A DNA stretch of 64,000 nucleotides from Flavobacterium rivuli WB 3.3-2 = DSM 21788 (lineage in GTDB: Bacteria > Bacteroidota > Bacteroidia > Flavobacteriales > Flavobacteriaceae), in NCBI RefSeq assembly GCF_000378485.1, contig NZ_KB899970.1, forward strand, positions 1-64,000. The letters are read 5' to 3'. Positions 1-7,551 of this stretch are shown piece after piece (position 1 is the first letter of the stretch; the number at the start of each line of letters is the position of its first letter). The notes under the pieces are model-generated. The model was not told the origin of the DNA and did no database searches. It worked only from the letters and a program-made list of their open reading frames with translations. A program made the position numbers and the translations under genes.

Positions 1-184
1 GCTTTTAAGCGAAAAAGGGTTACAAAAAAGAAAACAGCGCTCTGCCGATGTAGAACCTGTGTTCGCACATCTCAAACACAATAACAATTTTAAGAGGTTT
101 ACTTTAAAAGGACTTGAAAAAGTAGAATTAGAGTTCGGATTAATGGCCTTAGCACACAATCTGAGAAAGAAAATAGCGGCGTAA
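1..184 (+). CDS. Transposase, C-terminal end (IS1182/IS4-like), cut by window edge
   Basis: An open frame enters from the left edge (first complete codon at base 2) and ends at TAA 182-184, giving about 60 residues. It contains RSADVEPVFAHLKHN and a leucine-rich end LMALAHNLRKKIAA. This is the usual C-terminus of IS1182-type DDE transposases, where the conserved E and the K/R further on complete the catalytic region. The body of the element lies outside the window, so I cannot tell whether the element is intact. No terminal inverted repeat could be recognised after the stop without the other end. The family call rests on recognition of this C-terminal pattern. Confidence 0.8.
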   Translation, partial: LLSEKGLQKRKQRSADVEPVFAHLKHNNNFKRFTLKGLEKVELEFGLMALAHNLRKKIAA

Positions 185-246
185 GCCACTTGAAAAATAT
201 CCTGACCTGAAAAATATAATAGCCTAATATAATAATGCTAAAAATG

Positions 247-290
247 AAAAAACCGCCTCAATTGAATATTGAGACGGCTTCTTTTTTTAT
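247..290 (+). terminator. Rho-independent-type terminator downstream of the transposase
   Basis: CCGCCTCAAT (253-262) pairs with ATTGAGACGG (267-276) apart from one weak pair. It is followed by a T-rich run to 289 and preceded by an A-run, so it could work in both directions. It lies about 60 bases past the transposase stop. Confidence 0.65.
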
Positions 291-322
291 GGTTAAGCGA
301 ATGGGTTTCGGTTCTACTGTTT

Positions 323-403
323 TAAACACACCCCCAACCTCTCTCAAGCTGTCGTGTGGACACAATTACCGACCTCACCCCAACCCTCTCCAAAAGAGAG
401 GGA
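323..403. repeat. Two copies of a short dispersed C-rich repeat
   Basis: Bases 323-347 read AAACACACCCCCAACCTCTC then TCAAG. Bases 371-402 carry a related segment (ACCTCACCCCAACCCTCTCC and onward) ending in a GAGAGGG half-palindrome. A third copy lies in inverse orientation at about 10013-10047, after pbpC. These are intergenic, non-coding and similar to small dispersed repeats common in Flavobacteriaceae genomes. The rest of 300-580 holds no gene that I can support. Confidence 0.6.
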
Positions 404-582
404 GTAGCTGCACTCATATCTGTAAATTGTATGGGTGCATTACAAAATTGCGGTGTCCGGTAGACGCATTGAATGCGTCTCAAAAAAGGTTGAGAAATAA
501 TAGAGGAATAGGGCATAGATATATAAGCATACCATTGATGATTATTTACAATACCTCTTTCATTCATTTAAAACCATAATCG

Positions 583-590
583 TATTTTTG
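583..590 (+). promoter_or_regulatory. Bacteroidetes -7 element for tadA
   Basis: TATTTTTG matches the Bacteroidetes -7 consensus TAnnTTTG. The G is only 5 bases before the ATG at 596, so transcription would begin at or next to the start codon and the mRNA would be leaderless or nearly so. I see no convincing -33 TTG at the usual spacing. Confidence 0.55.
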
Positions 591-595
591 TCATT

Positions 596-1039
596 ATGGA
601 AAATATTTTTACGGACGAATACTTTATGCGTAAGGCATTACAGGAGGCGCATGCTGCATTTGATAAGGGCGAAATACCGGTAGGTGCGCTTGTGGTGGTA
701 AACGATAAAGTAATAGCACGTACCCATAATTTAACTGAATTGCTGCATGACGTTACTGCACATGCCGAGATGCAGGCCATAACATCTGCGGCTAATTTTT
801 TGGGAGGTAAATACCTTACAGGCTGTACACTTTATGTAACGCTTGAGCCCTGCCAGATGTGTGCCGGTGCATTGTACTGGAGCCAGGTTGCCAAAGTAGT
901 TTTTGGGGCACACGATCCTCAGCGTGGTTATCGCGCCATGGGTACTAAATTGCACCCTAAAACCACAGTAGTTTCGGGGGTTTTAGAAGAGGAATGCAGT
1001 ACTCTTGTGAAAACGTTTTTTAAGCAAAGAAGGGGCTGA
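596..1039 (+). CDS. tadA: tRNA-specific adenosine deaminase TadA
   Basis: TadA converts adenosine-34 of tRNA-Arg(ACG) to inosine, which is needed to decode CGN codons. The 147-residue protein has the cytidine/deoxycytidylate deaminase fold with the zinc and catalytic signature HAE (H56, E58) and PCxxC (C86, C89). The asparagine-containing N-terminal half and the substrate-side FGAxDPxxG stretch are also typical of TadA. Length is normal for the family. The start is the ATG at 596, directly after a TAnnTTTG promoter element, which leaves almost no 5' leader. The gene stands alone: the upstream neighbour is IS and repeat DNA, and downstream is a 300-base gap. Confidence 0.95.
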   Translation: MENIFTDEYFMRKALQEAHAAFDKGEIPVGALVVVNDKVIARTHNLTELLHDVTAHAEMQAITSAANFLGGKYLTGCTLYVTLEPCQMCAGALYWSQVAKVVFGAHDPQRGYRAMGTKLHPKTTVVSGVLEEECSTLVKTFFKQRRG

Positions 1040-1348
1040 AATACAGTTGTTTAAATTGTTAACAAATATTTATAAATAATCATTATTTTATTTATAATAT
1101 TTGCACCATATTATTAGTTATAGCATGAAATACAGGTAACCATTTAACAGGAATTATGGTAGTGCCAAAAGTAATTGGTAGTCCACATTTATAACACTTT
1201 ATGTAAGCAGCGGGAGTGTTAAATCATGTTAAAGAAAACTTTATAATCATTGTGGTTATAAGAAAAGCCTGTACATTTAAAAACAAACCGTATTTTTTTA
1301 TAAATAACAACCTGTTCTTAACCAATTAATTTAACTCCCATTACCCTT
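1040..1348. other. Intergenic gap before the alpha-2-macroglobulin gene
   Basis: This AT-rich gap of 309 bases holds no credible ORF. A near-consensus -7 element (AATATTTG around 1096-1103) is the only promoter-like signal. It would give a leader of about 240 bases for the downstream gene. No stable hairpin or riboswitch pattern was recognised. Confidence 0.35.
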
Positions 1349-4300
1349 ATGAAACCCATGAAACTGGTGCTGTTCTTAACAGTCATCACACTGCTGCTGC
1401 ATTCCTGCTCAAAAAAATCAGGAAAGGATTTCGATTCAGATCCCTTTTTATACCGGGATTATATTACCAGTTTCTCCTCAGGTCTCATTTCTACCAAAGC
1501 CGACATTCAGGTGGGGCTTGCCTTTACTAAAAAAGAGTGGCAGGTAAACCACGAAATCGACAATAATTACTTTACAGTATCGCCTTCGGCAGAGGGTAAA
1601 GTGCTTTTTCTTCAGGATAATAAAATAGCCTTTCGCCCTGCCAAACGCCTAAAGCAAGATACGGAATATCAGGTAACATTACACCTTTCTAAATTTATAA
1701 AGGTGGCCGATAGCCTGAGCGACTTTAATTTTACCGTTAAAACCCTTAAGCAGGATTTTCTTGTTACTACACAAGACCTGCAGTCGTACAACCGCGACAT
1801 GCAGTATCTCAACGCATCTGTAAAAACGAGCGATAATATGGATTTGACAACTGCCAAAAAACTCGTAACTGTAACCCACAATGGTAAAAAACTGCCACTA
1901 CGGTTTGATAATAATGCAGGCTCATCGAGCGAATTTCATTTTATAATAGACAGTATACAGCGCGGTGCCCAGGACAGTAACCTTAAGATAGCCTGGAATG
2001 GAAAGCCCTATGACATAGCCCGCGAAGGTGATGAAAACTACGTAGTGCCCGGTAAAGACAATTTCAAGGTACTTACCGTTCAGCCTGCTGAGGGTGATAA
2101 CCAAACGCTGCTTATCAATTTCTCCGATCCTATTCGTAAAGACCAGGATTTTAGCGGGCTTGTGGCAGTACAGGGCGTGCAGAGTCTTAAGTACGCAGTA
2201 GACGGCAATTTGCTGAAAGTGTTTTTTGGCGACCCTTTAAACGGTAATTTCCTTGTAGAAGTATTTCAGGGCATAGAAAGTACAGAGGGTTTTAAAACCA
2301 AACAAAGCCATACCGAAAACATTTCTTTTGAGCAGCTTAAGCCCGAAGTGCGCTTTGTAAAAAGCGGTACCATACTACCTGCATCCAGCAATCTTAAAAT
2401 AAACTTTGAGGCGGTTAACCTTAGTGCGGTAGATGTAAAAGTATACCGTATTTTCGAAAATAACGTAATGCAGTTCCTTCAGGATAACGAAATGGAAAGC
2501 AACTATGGCCTGCGCAATGTAGCGCTACCTGTAGCGAAGACCAAGCTTGTGCTTAACACCAATAAAATGGTAAATTATGCCAAGTGGAATACGTTTGCCA
2601 TAGACCTTTCTAAACTTGTTAAGCCGGAGCCGGGAGCTATTTACCATATAGAAATTGCCATGCGCCCTGCGTATTCCCTTTATAAATGTGAAGATAGCAA
2701 CGTACTTAAAGAGGCTGATGAACAACAAGACGAACAGGAGGAAGAGCGAGAAGAAGACTTTACGGATTATGAAGATTACAACTACTACCATGACGATTAT
2801 GAATGGGAGCAGCGCGAAAACCCTTGCAGCACCTCTTACTATTACGACCGCCAGGTAGAGACTAATGTATTGGCAAGTGACCTGGGTGTTATAGCCAAAA
2901 AAGGAGAGAATAACAGCTTCTTTTTTGCCGTGGCAAGCATTACAACTACCCAGCCAATCTCTGGCGCGAGTGTGGAGTTGTTTAACCTTCAGCGACAAAA
3001 ATTAGGGTCGGCTGTTACAAGTGCCGAGGGTACCGTAATGTTATCATCGGACAAAAAACCATTTTTTGCCATCATTAAAAAAGGCAGCAATACCACTTAC
3101 GTAAAACTAAATGAGGGCAATGCGCAGTCCGTCAGTAATTTTGATGTAGATGGTGCCCAGCTTCAAAAGGGGTTAAAAGGCTACATATATGGCGAGCGTG
3201 GCGTTTGGCGTCCCGGCGACACATTGTACCTTGGCTTTATATTAAATGACAAAGCGGCTAAACTACCGGCATCGCACCCAATTAAACTACGACTGTCTGA
3301 CCCTAACGGTAAGATGATGTTCCAGGCAGTGCAAAGTTATAACCAAAAGAACCACTTTAAGTTTGTGGTAACCACGCAGGCCAGTGCGCCTACGGGTAAC
3401 TGGGAGGCAATGGTAAGTGTAGGAGGTGCGCATTTTTACAAAAGCATCAAGATAGAAACCATTAAGCCTAACCGTTTAAAGATCAAAAATGGTTTTGAAG
3501 GCAAGACACTTTCGGCGAATGCCAAAACCACAGGAAACCTGCAGGTATTGTGGCTGCATGGGGCTATTGCAAAAGGGCTTAAGGTAGAGATGCAGGCCAA
3601 GTTCATTAAGCAAAAAACCGACTTTAAAGGCTATTTGAACTATATTTTTGATGACCCTGCGCAGAATTTCAGTACAGAAGAAGTAAATATTTACAGCGGT
3701 GTAACCGATGATAACGGTAATGCAACCGTAACGCTTGAGCCTAAGCTTAAGGCCCGTGCACCGGGATTGCTCAAGGCAGCCATTATAACTAAAGCCTACG
3801 AAAAGGGTGGTGACTTTAGTACCGATGTTATACAGGCAACCTATTCGCCTTATGATACATACGTGGGTGTAAAACTGCCACAGGGTAACAAATACGGCAT
3901 GCTGGAAACCGGCAAAAGCAACCGTGTAGATGTTGCAACCGTAAATGAAGCAGGTAAACCTAAAGGCGGCCGCAGGCTTGAGGTAAAAGTATATGCTGTA
4001 GAGTGGCGCTGGTGGTGGGATGCCAGCCATGACAATGTATCGTCTTATAGTAATGCGGTGTCTAACACGCCATTTTATTCGCAAAGCCTTGTTACAGATG
4101 CAAGCGGAAAGGCCAGTTTTAACTTTAAAACCGATGAAGAGCAATGGGGCAATTACCTTATAAGGGTAACTGATGCAGAGGGCGGACATTCTGCCGGATC
4201 TACCGTGCTGATTGACTATCCTTACTGGAGTGGCCGTACACGTAACAACAGTGGCGAAGAGGCAAAAATGCTGATGTTCAGCACCGATAAGGAGAAGTAT

Positions 4301-6853
4301 GCTGTAGGCGAAAATGCTATTGTATCGTTCCCATCGAGCGAAGGCGGCAGGGCATTAGTATCGTTAGAAAACGGAAGCAGGGTAGTAAAAACCTACTGGG
4401 CACCTACTACTAAGGGCGAAACGCAGGTAACCATACCGGTAACAGCTGCCATGGCGCCTAACGTGTATATAAACATAACGCTGTTACAGCCGCATGCTAA
4501 CACTGCTAATGATTCGCCTATACGCTTATACGGCATTGTACCCATAGAAGTGGTAGATAAAAACACCATTCTGCAGCCACAAATAAGCATGGCGGCAGTA
4601 TTAAAACCGGAACAGAAAACAACGATAAAAGTTAGCGAAAAAACAGGTAAGGCCATGACGTATACCGTTGCTATTGTAGATGACGGATTGCTGGACCTTA
4701 CGCGATTTAAAACTCCTAATGCATGGGATAGCTTTTATGCCAAAGAAGCGCTGGGTGTAAAAACCTGGGATATTTATGACGATGTTATAGGTGCTTATGG
4801 CGGACAGGTGAACCAGATATTCAGTATTGGTGGAGATGCCGACTTAGGCGGTGGGCAGGCTAAAAAAGCCAACCGTTTTAAACCGGTGGTTATTTATATG
4901 GGCCCTTACACTATAGGCAAAGGAGAAACAAGGGTGCACACTATCAAGTTGCCTAAATATGTTGGATCGGTACGTACTATGGTAGTCGCTGCCAATGCCG
5001 ATGCAAGTGCCTACGGCAGTGCCGAAAAAACTACGCCGGTTCGCAGTCCGTTAATGCTGTTGGCATCACTGCCACGCAAGGTAACACCTAAAGAAAAGGT
5101 AACGCTGCCGGTAACGCTGTTTGCTATGGAGAACAGTATTAAAAATGTAACGTTACAGGTAAAAACCAACAATGGTTTCAGGATAATTGGTGCTTCTAAA
5201 CAAACAGTTTCTTTTGAAAGGCCCGATGAAAAGGTGGCATATTTTGACCTTGAAGTAAATGACCTGATAGGCTTAGGGAAGGTAACTGTTACTGCCACGA
5301 GCGGTAAAGAGAAAGCCAGTTATGATGTAGAACTGGATATCATGAACCCTAATCCGGTAACTCAAAACTACAAGGAAGTAATTTTAGAACCGGGTAAGCA
5401 AGGCACTATAAACTGGGCCTCTTTTGGGGTGACAGGCACAAACAAGGCAAGGCTTGAGGTATCATCCTTCCCGCCTATGGATTTTAACCGCAGGCTGGAT
5501 TACCTTATACAATACCCGCATGGTTGCGTGGAGCAAACAACATCATCGGTATTCCCACAATTATACCTGGCAGATATTGCCGATGTAGATGCTACAAGAA
5601 AAAGTAAAATACAACGCAACGTTACGGCAGCCATACAAAGGCTTGGGCAGTTTCAGGTAGCGAGCGGTGGCTTTGCCTACTGGCCCGGTAACCCTGAAGC
5701 TGATGACTGGGGCACAAGTTATGCGGGACACTTCTTTATTGAAGCCGAGAAAAAAGGGTATGCGCTTCCGCTTAACGCGAAAAAACAATGGCTAAGCTAT
5801 CAGCAAAAAACGGCAAGGGCATGGCGCTATTATAAAGAATACCATAACGATTTTGCACAGGCCTATCGTTTGTATACATTGGCATTGGCGGGCTCGCCGG
5901 ACCTTTCATCAATGAACCGATTAAGAGAAACGCCGGGCATTGGTAATGAGAGTAAACTACGCCTTGCCGCTGCTTATGCATTGGCTGGACAAAAGAATGT
6001 GGGTCAGCAATTGCTGAGCCAGAGTACTATTGATGGCGACAGCGATTATAACTATTACTACTATGGTTCACCGGAACGCAACAGGGCAATGGCGTTGGAA
6101 ACGTTGATTGTATTAGGTCAGAAAGGTCAGGCATTTACTATGGCGACCAAGTTGGCTAAAGAAATGTCGTCTAACCAGTGGATGAGTACGCAAACCACGG
6201 CGTACTGTTTGTATGCCATGTCTAAATTTGCACAGGGCAATGGCACCAAGGGAATTGATATTAGCTATACTAATAAAGGTAAAACGCTTGCTATTAGTAC
6301 CCCGAAAACTTTTGCAGACAGGGTGTTGGAGTTAAGTAGTAATAATGCTGTAACAATTAAAAATAACAAGCAGAGTACGCTTTATGTAAAAGTAGTTTAC
6401 AGCGGCGTGCTGCCTGTAGGAGAAGAACAAACCGAAGAACGCGGTCTTGCAACAGGCATTGTGTTTAAAGACAGGGGCGGTAAGGTTATCAACCCATCTT
6501 CATTGGCACAGGGCACCGAGTTTGTAGCTGAAGTTACCATAAGTAACATCAAAGGCGAGTTTGTAGATAACGTAGCGCTTACACAGATAATTCCGTCAGG
6601 GTGGGAAATCGTGAACACAAGGTTTACTGATTTTGGCAGCTTTGCAGAGAACAAAGTTGACTATACCGATATTCGTGATGACAGGACTAACTTTTACTTC
6701 TCATTAAAATCGAACGAGACTAAAACGTTCAGGATATTGCTTAATGCAAGTTACCTGGGTAGTTACTACCTGCCGGGTGTGCAATGCGAAGCCATGTATG
6801 ATAATTCGTTCCTTGCCAGGACTAAAGGGCAATGGGTTAAAGTGGTAAGGTAG
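1349..6853 (+). CDS. Alpha-2-macroglobulin family lipoprotein (YfhM/ECAM-like)
   Basis: A giant 1834-residue bacterial alpha-2-macroglobulin. These proteins trap attacking proteases in the periplasm by a thioester and conformational collapse. A lipoprotein signal peptide ends in LLHSC with the lipidated Cys at residue 20, followed by SKKSG, with no acidic surface-export signal, so a periplasmic location is likely. The middle carries MG1/MG2-type beta domains, including GERGVWRPGDTLYLGF. The thioester motif is intact: GCVEQ with C1393, E1395 and Q1396, inside YPHGCVEQTTS, followed by the alpha/alpha barrel of the complement-like domain. An acidic, Tyr-rich insert lies around residues 455-490. 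In many bacteria this gene is paired with pbpC for cell-wall repair. Here pbpC is the next housekeeping gene (7552) but a toxin-antitoxin pair lies between. Confidence 0.93.
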   Translation: MKPMKLVLFLTVITLLLHSCSKKSGKDFDSDPFLYRDYITSFSSGLISTKADIQVGLAFTKKEWQVNHEIDNNYFTVSPSAEGKVLFLQDNKIAFRPAKRLKQDTEYQVTLHLSKFIKVADSLSDFNFTVKTLKQDFLVTTQDLQSYNRDMQYLNASVKTSDNMDLTTAKKLVTVTHNGKKLPLRFDNNAGSSSEFHFIIDSIQRGAQDSNLKIAWNGKPYDIAREGDENYVVPGKDNFKVLTVQPAEGDNQTLLINFSDPIRKDQDFSGLVAVQGVQSLKYAVDGNLLKVFFGDPLNGNFLVEVFQGIESTEGFKTKQSHTENISFEQLKPEVRFVKSGTILPASSNLKINFEAVNLSAVDVKVYRIFENNVMQFLQDNEMESNYGLRNVALPVAKTKLVLNTNKMVNYAKWNTFAIDLSKLVKPEPGAIYHIEIAMRPAYSLYKCEDSNVLKEADEQQDEQEEEREEDFTDYEDYNYYHDDYEWEQRENPCSTSYYYDRQVETNVLASDLGVIAKKGENNSFFFAVASITTTQPISGASVELFNLQRQKLGSAVTSAEGTVMLSSDKKPFFAIIKKGSNTTYVKLNEGNAQSVSNFDVDGAQLQKGLKGYIYGERGVWRPGDTLYLGFILNDKAAKLPASHPIKLRLSDPNGKMMFQAVQSYNQKNHFKFVVTTQASAPTGNWEAMVSVGGAHFYKSIKIETIKPNRLKIKNGFEGKTLSANAKTTGNLQVLWLHGAIAKGLKVEMQAKFIKQKTDFKGYLNYIFDDPAQNFSTEEVNIYSGVTDDNGNATVTLEPKLKARAPGLLKAAIITKAYEKGGDFSTDVIQATYSPYDTYVGVKLPQGNKYGMLETGKSNRVDVATVNEAGKPKGGRRLEVKVYAVEWRWWWDASHDNVSSYSNAVSNTPFYSQSLVTDASGKASFNFKTDEEQWGNYLIRVTDAEGGHSAGSTVLIDYPYWSGRTRNNSGEEAKMLMFSTDKEKYAVGENAIVSFPSSEGGRALVSLENGSRVVKTYWAPTTKGETQVTIPVTAAMAPNVYINITLLQPHANTANDSPIRLYGIVPIEVVDKNTILQPQISMAAVLKPEQKTTIKVSEKTGKAMTYTVAIVDDGLLDLTRFKTPNAWDSFYAKEALGVKTWDIYDDVIGAYGGQVNQIFSIGGDADLGGGQAKKANRFKPVVIYMGPYTIGKGETRVHTIKLPKYVGSVRTMVVAANADASAYGSAEKTTPVRSPLMLLASLPRKVTPKEKVTLPVTLFAMENSIKNVTLQVKTNNGFRIIGASKQTVSFERPDEKVAYFDLEVNDLIGLGKVTVTATSGKEKASYDVELDIMNPNPVTQNYKEVILEPGKQGTINWASFGVTGTNKARLEVSSFPPMDFNRRLDYLIQYPHGCVEQTTSSVFPQLYLADIADVDATRKSKIQRNVTAAIQRLGQFQVASGGFAYWPGNPEADDWGTSYAGHFFIEAEKKGYALPLNAKKQWLSYQQKTARAWRYYKEYHNDFAQAYRLYTLALAGSPDLSSMNRLRETPGIGNESKLRLAAAYALAGQKNVGQQLLSQSTIDGDSDYNYYYYGSPERNRAMALETLIVLGQKGQAFTMATKLAKEMSSNQWMSTQTTAYCLYAMSKFAQGNGTKGIDISYTNKGKTLAISTPKTFADRVLELSSNNAVTIKNNKQSTLYVKVVYSGVLPVGEEQTEERGLATGIVFKDRGGKVINPSSLAQGTEFVAEVTISNIKGEFVDNVALTQIIPSGWEIVNTRFTDFGSFAENKVDYTDIRDDRTNFYFSLKSNETKTFRILLNASYLGSYYLPGVQCEAMYDNSFLARTKGQWVKVVR

Positions 6854-6865
6854 GTGTTTATTTCG

Positions 6866-6906
6866 ATTATATGGAAACGGTTAATGCAATGCCGTTTCCA
6901 TATAAT
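6866..6906. repeat. Perfect 15-bp inverted repeat (hairpin)
   Basis: ATTATATGGAAACGG (6866-6880) and CCGTTTCCATATAAT (6892-6906) are exact reverse complements around an 11-base loop. It begins 13 bases after the stop of the macroglobulin gene. No T-run follows on either strand, so it is not a classical intrinsic terminator. It may still stop or process transcripts, or mark the edge of the inserted toxin-antitoxin segment. Confidence 0.75.
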
Positions 6907-6923
6907 TGGAGTAAAATATTTAG

Positions 6924-6931
6924 TATATTTG
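6924..6931 (+). promoter_or_regulatory. -7 element for the toxin-antitoxin pair
   Basis: TATATTTG fits TAnnTTTG and ends 16 bases before the antitoxin ATG. It overlaps no gene and would give the module its own promoter, independent of the macroglobulin gene. A TTG at 6906-6908 lies a little too close to be a confident -33 element. Confidence 0.55.
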
Positions 6932-6947
6932 ATTAAATTATAATGTT

Positions 6948-7193
6948 ATGGAAGCAATTAAGTTAAGAGAAAAACTTATTCAGGAAATTAATGTTGCAGA
7001 TGATCAACTTCTTAAAGTTGTTGAGGATGTAATTGAAAACTACAATCATATTCAATATAATATAGTTTCTGAACCTATGACAATTGAGCAATATAATAAT
7101 GAAATAGAGTTTGCTGACAATGATATAGCAAGTGGAAATGTTTTTACGCATGATGAAGTTTCGGAAATAGTTAAGAGATGGAGAAGAGGATAA
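6948..7193 (+). CDS. Antitoxin of a type II toxin-antitoxin module
   Basis: An 81-residue acidic protein in front of, and overlapping by 16 bases, a ParE/RelE-type toxin gene. The N-terminal half is a helical stretch rich in charged residues. The C-terminal half carries EPMTIEQYNNEIEFADNDI and then FTHDEVSEIVKRW. That tail resembles antitoxins that wrap the toxin with a motif ending in a T-H-x-E-V and a Trp. The antitoxin-first order, overlap and size fit a type II module. No DNA-binding domain is obvious, so autoregulation is not supported by the sequence. The segment is visibly richer in AT than the flanking genes, which suggests acquisition. Confidence 0.75.
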   Translation: MEAIKLREKLIQEINVADDQLLKVVEDVIENYNHIQYNIVSEPMTIEQYNNEIEFADNDIASGNVFTHDEVSEIVKRWRRG

Positions 7194-7480
7194 TCTGGAC
7201 CCGGATTGCCATAAATCATCTTGACCATATACACGAATATATTTTTAACACTTCTAAATCTCAGTTTATTGCCGATAAATTAATCAACAAAATTTATAAT
7301 TCCGTAAACATACTTCGCCACAATTACGAAATATATCGTTCTGATATTTATAAGTCATTGAATGATGGAAATTATAGGGCATATGAGATTTTTCATTACA
7401 GGATTTCTTATAAAGTTTCTAATGACACAATATTTATAATTTCGGTAAGGCATACAAGTATGAATCCAAGAGAGTATTAA
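7178..7480 (+). CDS. ParE/RelE-family toxin
   Basis: A 100-residue basic protein of the RelE/ParE superfamily. The start WTRIAINHLDHIHEYI matches the family N-terminus (W-x-x-x-A-x-x-x-L-x-x-I). The C-terminal half has YRAYEIFHYRISYKV, then IFIISVRHTSMNP, which is the usual beta-sheet core ending in VRHxxMNP. ParE toxins poison DNA gyrase; RelE toxins cut mRNA on the ribosome. From sequence I lean to ParE-like, because the RelE catalytic triad is not evident, but this is inference. It overlaps the antitoxin gene and ends 71 bases before pbpC. Confidence 0.85.
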   Translation: MEKRIIWTRIAINHLDHIHEYIFNTSKSQFIADKLINKIYNSVNILRHNYEIYRSDIYKSLNDGNYRAYEIFHYRISYKVSNDTIFIISVRHTSMNPREY

Positions 7481-7551
7481 TGTTTATATTAAGTACTTTT
7501 CATAGTTTATTCTATTAATCACAATGCTGTTACACCTACCAATCCGTTAGG

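Noticed and set aside
235..579. A 114-codon frame between the transposase and tadA
   Set aside because: It runs through a terminator hairpin and the C-rich repeats and has no family features.
1040..1348. A possible riboswitch or small RNA before the macroglobulin gene
   Set aside because: The gap is AT-rich, but no stable hairpin or conserved riboswitch core could be recognised by eye.
3476..4189. A 237-codon open frame on the minus strand inside the alpha-2-macroglobulin gene
   Set aside because: It is antisense to a well-supported gene, has an unusual Cys/Tyr/Ile-rich composition and no domain signature. It is a shadow of the codon bias of the real gene.
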